Below are positions 27,001 to 34,794 of a stretch of 64,000 bases of DNA, one piece after another. A program made the translations under genes and the position numbers. Origin of the DNA: Bacteroidota bacterium (GTDB taxonomy: Bacteria > Bacteroidota > Bacteroidia > Palsa-965). A model generated the notes under the pieces. The model was not told where the DNA came from. It ran no database searches and saw only the letters and a program-made list of their open reading frames with translations. How positions within the stretch are numbered: the first letter of the stretch is position 1; every line of letters starts with the position of its first letter. The stretch is taken from NCBI GenBank assembly GCA_016194975.1, contig JACQAM010000020.1, positions 62,001 to 126,000 of the forward strand, read 5' to 3'.

Positions 27001-29331
27001 GTGATCGCGGCTGAGGAATCGGGAAAAATAATTTTTGTAAGCCGCAGCATTCGTTCCATTCTCGGTTACACCGAAAGTGAAGTGATGGGGGATAACTGGT
27101 GGAAAGTGCGTACCGATGATCCGGAAGAAAATGAGCGGATGAAAAAAATTATTATTTCGCAGGAAGGAAATGTTCCGGTTTATGTTGCTGCACTCAAGGC
27201 AAAGAATGGAACAGTCCGCTGGATCCAATGGTCCGACACCGTTTTGGAGAATGGAATAAAAGTCGGGATCGGCGTTGATGTTACAGACCGAAAAGAAATC
27301 GAAGAACGTTATCGCCACATCGTAGAGTCCGCTACCGATATTATTTTCACTGCCGATTATCGCGGGCGATTCACATTTGTAAATGATGTGGCGAGTAAGA
27401 TCACCGGTTATAGTTCAGAAGATCTTCTTGGAAAACATTTCACGCATGTGGTTCGCCCCGATTACATTGATGAAGTGCGGAATTTTTATGCCAATCAATT
27501 CCGGAAAAAAACACTGAGTTCTTATCTTGAGTTCCCGGGAATTACGCGCGATGGAAAAGTGGTTTGGATCGGGCAAACGGTGCGCATTCTTTTTGATGAA
27601 GCAAGGCCGGCGGTCATCAGCGGATTTCAGGCGATAGCGCGCGACATCACGGAGAAAAAAAGATACGAGCAGGAACTTGAAAAATTATCGCTCGTTGCGA
27701 GTGAAACGATCAATGGAGTTCTTATTTGTGATCCCGATGGTTTGATCGAGTGGGTGAATGAAGGATTCACACGCATTACCGGTTACCAGTTGAATGAAGT
27801 GAAAGGAAAAATGCCGGGCGATGTACTCGCGGGCCATCGCACGGATCGGCTCGCGATCACCATGGTGCGCGAGCAGGCGAAACTTGCCGAAGGATTCAAC
27901 AAAGAATTTCTCGTTTATCACAAGAATGGAAATGAAATATGGCTCGCAGTTTCCAATACGCCCATCGTGGATGAGCACGGGCGTGTACTCAACCAGATCG
28001 AAATTTTCAACGACATCACGGAGAAGAAGCGTTACGAAATTGAACTGGCGCGTTACTCACGCAAATTAGAAACGCTGAATATGGCGAAAGAGCAGTTGCT
28101 GAATTCGCATTCGCTGGAATCCATTGCAGAAAATGTGCTGGGCAGTCTTGCTGAAAGAATAAATTATCTGCGAAGAACTTCCATCGCACTGTTTGATGAA
28201 AGCGCACAACTCATCGATCTTGTTTTTGTGATCCGCGACGGTGACCGCAAGCCGGGGAAAATGATTTTGCCACTCGAGAGTTTCCGCAATATGGAAATGC
28301 TTCGTGCGAATCAACATTATCTCGTGAATGATCTTGATGTAGAAACGGATCATTCCATTTCCGATCTTGAAAATCTCGATGCGGGTGTGCGTTCTTATCT
28401 TGTTACGCCATTGTACGCGCAGGGACAATTGCTCGGCACGGTGAATATCGGTTCATCAGTTGCATACGCAATTTCTGAAGATGATATTGAAATGATCCGC
28501 GAAGTGGCCGATGCGATGGCAGGTGCACTTTTGCAATTGAGATATCTCGGCATCATCGAACAGAAGAATAAAGATATTTCGGCGAGTATTCTTTATGCAA
28601 GAAGAATTCAGGATGCGATCCTTCCTCCCGAAGAAATGCTGCGCGACCAGATCGGTGATCTTTTTGTTCTTTTCAAACCGAAAGATATCCTGAGCGGAGA
28701 TTTTTATTGGGGAGAACAAAAAGGAAAACATACTTTTCTCGCTGTTGTCGATTCCACAGGTCACGGAGTTCCGGGCGCGTTGCTTTCACTCATGGGACAG
28801 AATTTATTGAACCAGGCCGTGCACGAACGCCATTTCACTCGTCCCGCCGCTATTCTCGATTATCTTAATGCAGGAATTCAGCACACATTGAATCAATATA
28901 AAAAAGTGGGCGAGTTGCGCGATGGAATGGATATTTCTCTTTGTGTTTTTGAAAACGAAACAAAGAAAATGCAATTTGCCGGAGCAGTGAACCCGATGTA
29001 CATCATCCGCGACGGAATGCTTATCCAGTCGAGAGGAAATCGTTTTTCAATTGGAAGTTATTTCGATAATAAGATGCGGCCATTCACGAACCAGGAAACT
29101 GACTTGCAGAGCGGAGATATTATTTATCTTTTCACAGATGGATTTTCCGACCAGTTCGGCGGTGAGGAAGAAAGAAAATTCTCACTGAAACGTTTGCGCG
29201 AAACTTTACTGAGCATTCACACAGAAGAAATGTCGGTGCAGAAAAGAATGCTGGATGAACTGATGAAATCGTGGATGGGCGATAATATTCAAACAGATGA
29301 TGTGTGCGTGATAGGAATCCGAATTAAATGA
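24073..29331 (+). CDS. Reg_prop/Y_Y_Y, PAS, GAF and SpoIIE-phosphatase sensor protein
   Basis: A 1752-residue single-chain signalling protein. Order: signal peptide (FVFSQQ); two-component-regulator propeller repeats from about 30 to 640 (GYLWIGTEAGVSRFDG, GLWVGT-type units with DGSVWIGTAENGLFRF); a Y_Y_Y immunoglobulin domain about 670-745 ending LPPGNYHLFVKAGN; several membrane helices from about 757 to 957; three PAS domains starting near 966, 1082 and 1205 (ITGYSSEDLLGKH, ITGYQLNEVKG); a GAF domain near 1343-1490; and a SpoIIE/PP2C serine phosphatase from about 1500 (SGDFYWGEQKG, VDSTGHGVPGALLS, FTDGFSDQFGG, QTDDVCV). It probably senses an extracellular ligand and controls an unknown anti-sigma-antagonist-like partner. 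It stands alone. Confidence 0.92.
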   Translation: MFFPRLTDRNFRRLLLLQVFLFFSVFVFSQQYNFLNYSVRDGLPQSKVLCEFQDHDGYLWIGTEAGVSRFDGTEFDNYSDENGFPGNEVTAIAENESGVLLATDSGVVVFSEGKFILYKSFKAGFHSVKCFFSGINNETLLGTDAGIFSFSHGKYQKIKTSTPVDALPVECGLADARGNLWVGTSANGLFCFHEQNFMYTNFSFTDQEKIDYAHVRGIVETENNVIWIATAGEGLFSYDGNILTPLLLPEKAKTDYFTCVHKDMFGDIWLGTAGKGVIHYTRSAFKIYDRQNGLGDDEITCITSDRQGNTWFGTETEGLIFFYGNQFTTVNVKEGLPDNDVHGIVQDNESNMWFATSGGLAMYDGLDVTKYDEQNGLFRNVRAVTNDGNIIFCGSEDGNVGVVQNRKCAVFHSPPGINTGEIISMLYTSDGSVWIGTAENGLFRFSFTKNNSGIISDGKFENVSTGNTLLHNTIWNIYESDDGMIWLGTSKGLFELMNGNAVRPEMTGKKQPPFLPVYSVNGDNSFIYFSTLRNGVWRYNRKTHFYQSLDKKIEGIGSDFIRAISPVESNSMYVTHSMGMDRITFTPDSQFIRHFWYKDGIGTDNFSAGVIFHSKDGRVWMGSSDGVIIYTPSGERARANPPQVEIKEVLLFNHETDWSKFTDSILPGGIPFDPVLSYEQNQVTFKLAGIQFGAGVNIRFQYKLEPIEQNWITLEQGNIISFTNLPPGNYHLFVKAGNSNNTWSNPYVFSFSISPPFYATIWFYLSVLGFLCTVGILLVFLYRRFRVDFIRRHRSFSDYQLNTARMVLLFSGLIYPVSLILCGLFRPDINFSISTGSIVSVVLIAFFASTFYVPVVRKLPSLFSQVAYGLLIADVLYINHLNQLDPVTVIILAVALGGGGVVFDNVRSVSVFSGMLLFSVALLMAGSPGDALFNRWLLLLGVVVSIVIMYISVLSRLNLFNRLIFADTAINNSKSLVIAAEESGKIIFVSRSIRSILGYTESEVMGDNWWKVRTDDPEENERMKKIIISQEGNVPVYVAALKAKNGTVRWIQWSDTVLENGIKVGIGVDVTDRKEIEERYRHIVESATDIIFTADYRGRFTFVNDVASKITGYSSEDLLGKHFTHVVRPDYIDEVRNFYANQFRKKTLSSYLEFPGITRDGKVVWIGQTVRILFDEARPAVISGFQAIARDITEKKRYEQELEKLSLVASETINGVLICDPDGLIEWVNEGFTRITGYQLNEVKGKMPGDVLAGHRTDRLAITMVREQAKLAEGFNKEFLVYHKNGNEIWLAVSNTPIVDEHGRVLNQIEIFNDITEKKRYEIELARYSRKLETLNMAKEQLLNSHSLESIAENVLGSLAERINYLRRTSIALFDESAQLIDLVFVIRDGDRKPGKMILPLESFRNMEMLRANQHYLVNDLDVETDHSISDLENLDAGVRSYLVTPLYAQGQLLGTVNIGSSVAYAISEDDIEMIREVADAMAGALLQLRYLGIIEQKNKDISASILYARRIQDAILPPEEMLRDQIGDLFVLFKPKDILSGDFYWGEQKGKHTFLAVVDSTGHGVPGALLSLMGQNLLNQAVHERHFTRPAAILDYLNAGIQHTLNQYKKVGELRDGMDISLCVFENETKKMQFAGAVNPMYIIRDGMLIQSRGNRFSIGSYFDNKMRPFTNQETDLQSGDIIYLFTDGFSDQFGGEEERKFSLKRLRETLLSIHTEEMSVQKRMLDELMKSWMGDNIQTDDVCVIGIRIK

Positions 29332-29371
29332 AGTAAAAATTATAAATCCAGATTGTCCTATATAAATCATT

Positions 29372-30058
29372 ATGCAGTTCACGGATCAGATTCTTTTCGA
29401 GGACAATCATCTTCTCGCTATAAATAAAAAACCATCGGAGATCGTGCAGGCCGATAAAACGGGTGATGCGCCAATGGGCGATGCGATCAAAGAATACCTG
29501 AAGAAAAAATACGATAAGCCGGGAGAAGTTTTTCTCGGCGTCATTCATCGCCTTGACCGGCCTGTGAGCGGTGTGGTTTTATTTGCAAAGACGAGCAAAG
29601 CATTAGCAAGAATGAATGAAATGTTCCGTACGCGCGAAGTGAAGAAAGTTTACTGGGCAGTTGTTTCATCGCCTCCGCCGAAGAATGAAGATCACCTGGT
29701 ACACTGGCTGAAGAAGAATGAAAAAATGAATAAATCTTTCGCATCGCTTCACGAAGTAAAAAATTCCCTGAAATGCGAACTCGATTACAAATTGCTCGCT
29801 AAGTCAGATAAATATTTTTTACTCGAGATCGATCCGCATACGGGCCGCCATCACCAGATACGCGTGCAGCTCGCAACGATCGGCTGCATCATCAAAGGCG
29901 ATCTGAAATACGGGGCAAGAAGATCTAATCCCGATGCATCCATTCATCTTCACGCAGGAAAATTAGAATTTATTCACCCGGTGAAAAAAGAAAGTGTAAA
30001 AATAATTGCGCCGCCGCCGGATGAATCGCTGTGGAATTTTTTTAGTGGGAAGGGCTGA
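29372..30058 (+). CDS. RluA-family RNA pseudouridine synthase
   Basis: A 228-residue enzyme isomerising uridine in rRNA or tRNA. The active-site motif HRLDR is at about residues 59-63 (VIHRLDRPVSGVVLFAKTSKA), with the catalytic Asp at about 62. Other family features are the start LFEDNHLLAINKKPSEIVQAD and the end ITGRHHQIRVQLA-like region PHTGRHHQIRVQLATIGC. There is no S4 domain, so it is the short RluA type; the target site cannot be told from sequence. ATG at 29372, 40 bases after the sensor protein stop, and it may be co-transcribed with it. Confidence 0.92.
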   Translation: MQFTDQILFEDNHLLAINKKPSEIVQADKTGDAPMGDAIKEYLKKKYDKPGEVFLGVIHRLDRPVSGVVLFAKTSKALARMNEMFRTREVKKVYWAVVSSPPPKNEDHLVHWLKKNEKMNKSFASLHEVKNSLKCELDYKLLAKSDKYFLLEIDPHTGRHHQIRVQLATIGCIIKGDLKYGARRSNPDASIHLHAGKLEFIHPVKKESVKIIAPPPDESLWNFFSGKG

Positions 30059-30130
30059 TAAAAATTCTTCAGCGTTGTATTATATCCCCCCCCTCGGAAC
30101 CATTGGAAATTTTCAAAAAAAATTTAACAG

Positions 30131-30138
30131 TATATTTG
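30131..30138 (+). promoter_or_regulatory. -7 promoter element of the membrane protein gene
   Basis: TATATTTG, a perfect TAnnTTTG match, 36 bases upstream of the GTG start. No convincing -33 box at the usual spacing. Confidence 0.45.
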
Positions 30139-30174
30139 AATACAGCTTGTTAAAAAAACCATCTGAAACACCTT

Positions 30175-31965
30175 GTGAAAGTCTTAAGAGTAATAGGCCT
30201 TTTCCTTCGGAAGAAAATAATTTTCCTTTTCCTTATTCTGGTAGGAGGTTTATTTCTCAATAAATCGATTACTAATCTTAGTGATGAACGTTGGAAATGT
30301 GTTCTCGGTATGGACGGAAGAGGATATTATAGTTATTTGCCTTCATTTCTTATTTATCATGATCCTTCCTGTTCATTTTATAAAGGGCAGTCAGAAGCTC
30401 CAAATGACACGGCTAATTTTCTTAATATTATTAATGGGAACTACGTAAACAAGTATTTCGTAGGCGAAGCTCTTTGTCAATTGCCATTCTTTATTATCTC
30501 TGGAGTTTATGCAAAATTATTTCATTATAAAACCAATGGGTTTTCGGAACCTTATATGTATGGTGTTGCTTTCGCGGCGATTTTCTATTTACTGCTTGGT
30601 TTATATTTTCTGTGGAACTTCCTGAGACTTTTTAATTTCAGTGATCTTATCATCTTATTCGTCCTTTCATGTTTTGTTTTTGGAACAAATCTTTTCAATT
30701 ACGCAATCTATGAACCCGCGATGTCGCATACTTATTCCTTTGCCGTTACGAGCATTTTTCTTTATTTCTCCCGCTCGATGATTTTATCGCCGACTCTCCG
30801 CAAAGTGACATTCACTGCGGCTTCATTAGCAATAGTCACCTTAATAAGGCCTGTTGATTCTATTATTATTCTTGCAATTCCGATGACGGCCGGTAACGCA
30901 AACCAGTTAATTATTTTCCGGAAATGGCTAATTGCAAAGTGGCTTCCCCTTTTGGTTGGGATTTCGGTATTTATTATTATTTGCTCCATTCAACTTTGGA
31001 TTTATTATTGGCAAACGAGACATTTTTTTCAATGGAGTTATCAAAATGAAGGATTTAATTTTAAGAATCCGCATATATGGGGAACACTTTTCAGTTACGA
31101 CAAGGGACTATTTGTTTATGCGCCAATGATATTTATCGGAGTTCTTGGTTTATTGGTGATGTTCTTTCGCTCAAGATTTATTTTCGCTTGCATCCTTCCG
31201 CCGATGCTATTAATTGTTTTCATTATTTCATCATGGCACGACTGGCGATATGGATGGGGATTCGGCCTTCGCGCTTATATTGGGTACTATTCTTTGGTTG
31301 CTCTGCCGTTTGCATTCTTAACGCAATGGTTCTTTGAGAAAAAAATAGTTCTGCCGATTTTATTTCTTGTTTGCGGTTTTCTTATTTTCTTAAATCTAAT
31401 TCAGGTTTATCAGTACCAAAACAAAATATTACATCCGGGCTTCATGAATAAAGAGAGGTACTGGCTCATTTTTTTGAAGACCGGCAAAGAATTCGAGGAC
31501 ACTCTTTTCCACGATAATTTTGTCATGGAATCTGAAGGGGACTTTAATGATATGGAAGGATATGTTGATTGGCCGGGAATGGAGACAATTGTTCAAGGCA
31601 ACGCTCATTCAGGAACGCATTATTCAAAGATAGATTCTCATTCTCCCTACTCTGCCGGCTATTGCAAAATAATGAATGAAGATTTTTTTGATACTCCTTC
31701 GCATATCAAGATTTCTGCATGGGTAATGAAAGATAATTCTGAAGCGAAAGGCGATCTGATCATCACGGAAACTGGACAGGATAGTATTTTCTTTAATAAG
31801 GCCATTCCGCTACCTGCTTTTTCAGGTTTAAGAAATTGGTATGAGATTGCAACAGAAGTAGAACTTCCTGAACGAAAGAGCAGGAATGAACAACTCAAGG
31901 TGTTTTTTGTAAGGTATAATGGAATGTGGGGCGTTGATGACTTTTCCGTCAAACTTCTAAAGTAA
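30175..31965 (+). CDS. Multi-pass membrane protein, glycosyltransferase GT-C-like, with C-terminal beta domain
   Basis: A 596-residue protein with about ten membrane helices between residues 10 and 410. Early residues include DGRGYYSYLPSFLI, and the loop VLGMDGRGYY carries acidic residues that in GT-C glycosyltransferases bind the lipid-linked donor; such enzymes transfer sugars to lipid A or surface polymers, but the family is not certain. The last 150 residues (FVMESEGDFNDMEGYVDWPG ... MWGVDDFSVKLLK) form a soluble beta-sandwich-like domain predicted outside the membrane. The start is GTG at 30175; no suitable ATG precedes it. Transcribed alone. Confidence 0.55.
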   Translation: MKVLRVIGLFLRKKIIFLFLILVGGLFLNKSITNLSDERWKCVLGMDGRGYYSYLPSFLIYHDPSCSFYKGQSEAPNDTANFLNIINGNYVNKYFVGEALCQLPFFIISGVYAKLFHYKTNGFSEPYMYGVAFAAIFYLLLGLYFLWNFLRLFNFSDLIILFVLSCFVFGTNLFNYAIYEPAMSHTYSFAVTSIFLYFSRSMILSPTLRKVTFTAASLAIVTLIRPVDSIIILAIPMTAGNANQLIIFRKWLIAKWLPLLVGISVFIIICSIQLWIYYWQTRHFFQWSYQNEGFNFKNPHIWGTLFSYDKGLFVYAPMIFIGVLGLLVMFFRSRFIFACILPPMLLIVFIISSWHDWRYGWGFGLRAYIGYYSLVALPFAFLTQWFFEKKIVLPILFLVCGFLIFLNLIQVYQYQNKILHPGFMNKERYWLIFLKTGKEFEDTLFHDNFVMESEGDFNDMEGYVDWPGMETIVQGNAHSGTHYSKIDSHSPYSAGYCKIMNEDFFDTPSHIKISAWVMKDNSEAKGDLIITETGQDSIFFNKAIPLPAFSGLRNWYEIATEVELPERKSRNEQLKVFFVRYNGMWGVDDFSVKLLK

Positions 31966-32014
31966 CCATTGGTCAAATGAACTTAGCAAGAGGCACTTGG
32001 TCGGGGGATACATA

Positions 32015-32215
32015 CTATTGGTTAATGTACTTCAGAACTTTTATTTCTCCATTTATATTGCATCGAACAAAATAAATTCCTTTTGGTTGATCGGAAATAT
32101 CAACATCAACTTCATTGGTAGAGGTTTGGAATTGCGCAGTTAAATGAGAAATAAAACCCATAATTATCACCGATAAAATTGCTGATAACATTTTTCTTGA
32201 AGTTGTAGTTTTCAT
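32015..32215 (-). CDS. Mini-protein: signal peptide joined to the last third of a T9SS sorting domain
   Basis: A 66-residue frame with a signal peptide (AILSVIIMGFISHLTAQ) directly followed by VDVDISDQPKGIYFVRCNIN and GEIKVLKYINQ. The second half matches the final strands of a type A sorting domain as seen in the cargo genes at 37-50 kb (for example IDLSDQANGIYFVNARNEKG). The central cargo and the first strands of the sorting domain are missing, so it looks like the internal-deletion product of a larger T9SS cargo gene, or a cargo-free sorting-signal peptide. It has no in-frame stop and an intact ATG. Expression is unknown. See findings. Confidence 0.5.
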   Translation of the reverse strand: MKTTTSRKMLSAILSVIIMGFISHLTAQFQTSTNEVDVDISDQPKGIYFVRCNINGEIKVLKYINQ

Positions 32216-32279
32216 GTTAGATTATCTTTTGGCCTACTCTTTATCAATCTTTGGAGAATCAATTCTTTAAAAAATCAAT

Positions 32280-32399
32280 TCATGACGCAATGTAGTGTAT
32301 CGGGCAATCCGTGTCAAGAATTTCGTGAAAATATTTTCGTTCATTCGTCACCAACTGAGTTAAATCGGCAAAGTTTAAATCACAAGAGAATTGTATCAT
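32280..32399 (-). pseudogene. Possible remnant of a protein C-terminus, unrecognised
   Basis: Downstream of the LptF-type gene the minus strand reads MIQFSCDLNFADLTQLVTNE and on to HEILDTDCPIHYIAS, 39 residues with a stop, and without stop codons for about eight codons more upstream. The mix of charged and aromatic residues looks like protein, perhaps the end of a lost gene, but I do not recognise a family and it may be chance. The 191-base gap 32216-32406 otherwise shows nothing. Confidence 0.3.
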
Positions 32400-32406
32400 G
32401 GGAATA

Positions 32407-33498
32407 TCACTTTGGCGCTTTTCTCAATAAATAAAAGCAAACAAAAAGAAAAATAATATTCGGCAGCCACACGGCCAGCATGGAAGGCATGGAACCGTTC
32501 TGCGCATAGGAAACAAAAAGCTGGTTGAGAAAAATAAAAATAAAACTCAGCGCCAGCCCGAATCCAAGATGACGCCCTATTCCACCACGCACTTTCCTGC
32601 TCGATACAGAAACTCCAATGAGCGTAAGAATGAAAGTGGCGAACGGCGATGCAAACCTGTTCTGCAATTCGATCTCGTACGTGCCAATGGAATCGGATCC
32701 TTTTAGCCGTTCATTCTCAATGAATTTTCTAAGCTCCGGCGTGGTCATGCATTCTTTTTCATTTTCCGCCCGGCCAAAATCTTTCGGGCTGAGATCGAAT
32801 GACGTGTCGAATTTCGGCCGCACAGGCGTAAGTAGTTCTTTTTTTCCATTGATGAAACGTGTGTAGGAATCGAGAATAGACCAACGATTGTGAATACTGT
32901 CCCACTGTATTTCGCGCGCATACATTTTCGAGATAAGCGAACGGTCCCTGAATTTTTCCATCGTGAAAAGCGAACCGGAATTATCCTGCGCATCGTACGT
33001 GCTCATGTAAACGAAAACGCCATCGGAAATTTTGCGGTGAATATTTTTTCCGGCAAAAACATAATTCTTGTCAATGTATTTATCCATAAAATCGATCCGT
33101 ATTTTGTTCGACATCGGAATGATGAAATTATTCAGCACGAGTGAAATTGCAGCGATCACACTGGCGCCAATAAGATAGGGCCGCAGAAAACGATTGAAAC
33201 TTACTCCGGAAGAAAGAATGGCAACGATCTCCGTTCGTGATGCAAGACGACTGGTAAAATAAATGACGGAAATGAAAGTGAAAAGTGGGCTGAACAGGTT
33301 GACGAAGTAGGGAACGAAATTCACGTAGTAATCAAAAACAATGGCGTGCAGTGTGATCCCCGGTTGCAGGAAATCTTCGATCTTCTCCGACACATCGAAA
33401 ACAATAACGATGAACATGATGAGGATGATGGAAAGAAAAAAAGTTCCCAGGAATTTTTTCAGGATGTAGCGGTCGAGTATCTGTAGCGGTCTATCCAT
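32407..33498 (-). CDS. LptF/LptG-family lipopolysaccharide export permease
   Basis: A 363-residue inner-membrane permease of the YjgP/YjgQ family that, with LptB ATPase and LptC, extracts lipopolysaccharide from the inner membrane for export. N-terminal helices (ILDRYILKKFLGTFFLSIILIMFIVIVFD), the family segment RTEIVAILSSGVSFNRFLRPY, a large periplasmic beta-jellyroll middle and C-terminal helices (FIFIFLNQLFVSY, WLPNIIFLFVCFYLLRK) are all present. It starts seven bases after the tgt stop, forming a tgt-permease pair that is common in Bacteroidota. Whether it plays the LptF or the LptG role cannot be told; no other lpt gene is nearby. Confidence 0.9.
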   Translation of the reverse strand: MDRPLQILDRYILKKFLGTFFLSIILIMFIVIVFDVSEKIEDFLQPGITLHAIVFDYYVNFVPYFVNLFSPLFTFISVIYFTSRLASRTEIVAILSSGVSFNRFLRPYLIGASVIAAISLVLNNFIIPMSNKIRIDFMDKYIDKNYVFAGKNIHRKISDGVFVYMSTYDAQDNSGSLFTMEKFRDRSLISKMYAREIQWDSIHNRWSILDSYTRFINGKKELLTPVRPKFDTSFDLSPKDFGRAENEKECMTTPELRKFIENERLKGSDSIGTYEIELQNRFASPFATFILTLIGVSVSSRKVRGGIGRHLGFGLALSFIFIFLNQLFVSYAQNGSMPSMLAVWLPNIIFLFVCFYLLRKAPK

Positions 33499-33505
33499 TT
33501 TTTTT

Positions 33506-34636
33506 TCAGAGACGATTTTCGAGCGTGCCCGTCATTGTTTTTTTCCACGGAGAAAAATCGCCGTCGATGATATGTTTTCTTGCTTCGCGCACGAGCGAAA
33601 GATAAAAGGAAAGATTGTGAACAGAAGCGATCATAGCGCCGAGCATTTCTTCACTGTGAAAAAGATGGCGTACATAAGCTTTGGAATACTGCGCATCGGC
33701 AAAAGATGTGCCCGATTCATCGAGTGCAGAGTGATCGTTCTTCCATTTTTCATTTTTTATGTTAATGATCCCATTGCGGGTGAAGAGCAGCCCGTGACGC
33801 GCATTACGTGTGGGCATCACGCAGTCGAACATATCCACGCCCAGCGCAATGCACTCGAGTATATTCGCCGGTGTGCCCACGCCCATAAGGTAGCGCGGTT
33901 TTTTTTCAGGAAGTATAGAAGTAACGAGATCGGTGAGTGCATACATTTCTTCCACCGGTTCCCCCACCGATAATCCACCGATCGCATTTCCTTCGCGGTC
34001 CTGTTCCGCAATAAATTCAGCAGAAATTTTTCGAAGGTCACGATAAGTACTTCCCTGTACAATTGGAAAAAAGGACTGTGAATAATTATAGAGCGGATCG
34101 GTGGAATCGAATTGTGCGATGCAGCGTTTCAGCCAGCGATGCGTCATTTCCATTGACGTTTTTGCATCTTCATACGAACAGGGCCACGCCGTGCATTCAT
34201 CAAAAGCCATAATAATATCGGCGCCTATCTTCCGCTGAATGTCCATCACATTTTCAGGCGTGAACAAATGTTTCGATCCATCGATGTGCGAAGAAAATTC
34301 AACTCCTTCCTCATCAAGTTTTCTTTTATGACTCAGCGAATAAACCTGGTAACCGCCGCTGTCAGTGAGAATAGGTTTGTCCCATGAATTAAAATGATGA
34401 AGTCCGCCGGCCGCTGAAATTATTTCTGTTCCCGGCCGCAGGTAAAGGTGGTAAGTGTTACCGAGAATAATTTCTGCGCTGATGTCCTCTTTCAATTCAC
34501 GCTGGTGAACCGCTTTCACCGTTCCTGCAGTTCCCACCGGCATAAAGATGGGAGTATGGATCACGCCATGATCGGTGGTGATCTTTCCCGCACGGGCTTT
34601 CGAGTGAGGATCGCTCTGTTGTAATTCGAATTTCAA
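33506..34636 (-). CDS. tgt: Queuine tRNA-ribosyltransferase
   Basis: Tgt exchanges guanine 34 in GUN anticodon tRNAs for preQ1. The 376-residue protein shows ETDHGVIHTPIFMPVGTAGT-like TTDHGVIHTPIFMPVGTAGT at residue 21 on, GGYQVYSLSHKRKLDEEGVEF, the nucleophile Asp near 265 in MFDCVMPTRNARHG, and SVHNLSFYLSLVREAR. The usual zinc ligands (CxCxxC) are absent: the region reads DESGTSFADAQYSKAYVRHLF. This resembles other Bacteroidota Tgt proteins as I recall them. The start is TTG (34634-34636); family alignment begins exactly here (KFELQQSDPHSKARAG) and no ATG lies in frame upstream. A TATCTTTA box ends five bases before it. The LptF-type gene follows after seven bases. Confidence 0.95.
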   Translation of the reverse strand: MKFELQQSDPHSKARAGKITTDHGVIHTPIFMPVGTAGTVKAVHQRELKEDISAEIILGNTYHLYLRPGTEIISAAGGLHHFNSWDKPILTDSGGYQVYSLSHKRKLDEEGVEFSSHIDGSKHLFTPENVMDIQRKIGADIIMAFDECTAWPCSYEDAKTSMEMTHRWLKRCIAQFDSTDPLYNYSQSFFPIVQGSTYRDLRKISAEFIAEQDREGNAIGGLSVGEPVEEMYALTDLVTSILPEKKPRYLMGVGTPANILECIALGVDMFDCVMPTRNARHGLLFTRNGIINIKNEKWKNDHSALDESGTSFADAQYSKAYVRHLFHSEEMLGAMIASVHNLSFYLSLVREARKHIIDGDFSPWKKTMTGTLENRL

Positions 34637-34794
34637 TGGTGTAAAGATAGGTATTGGTTATTCGTTGGAATGTAAAATCACGGAGGTCTATTTACCAATT
34701 AATCATACTCCAAATTCATCGCTCGTAACGCATCTCTATAACGATTCTGTTAATTACTTTGTTGATAGCAAAAATTCCATTCCAGAATCTGCCA

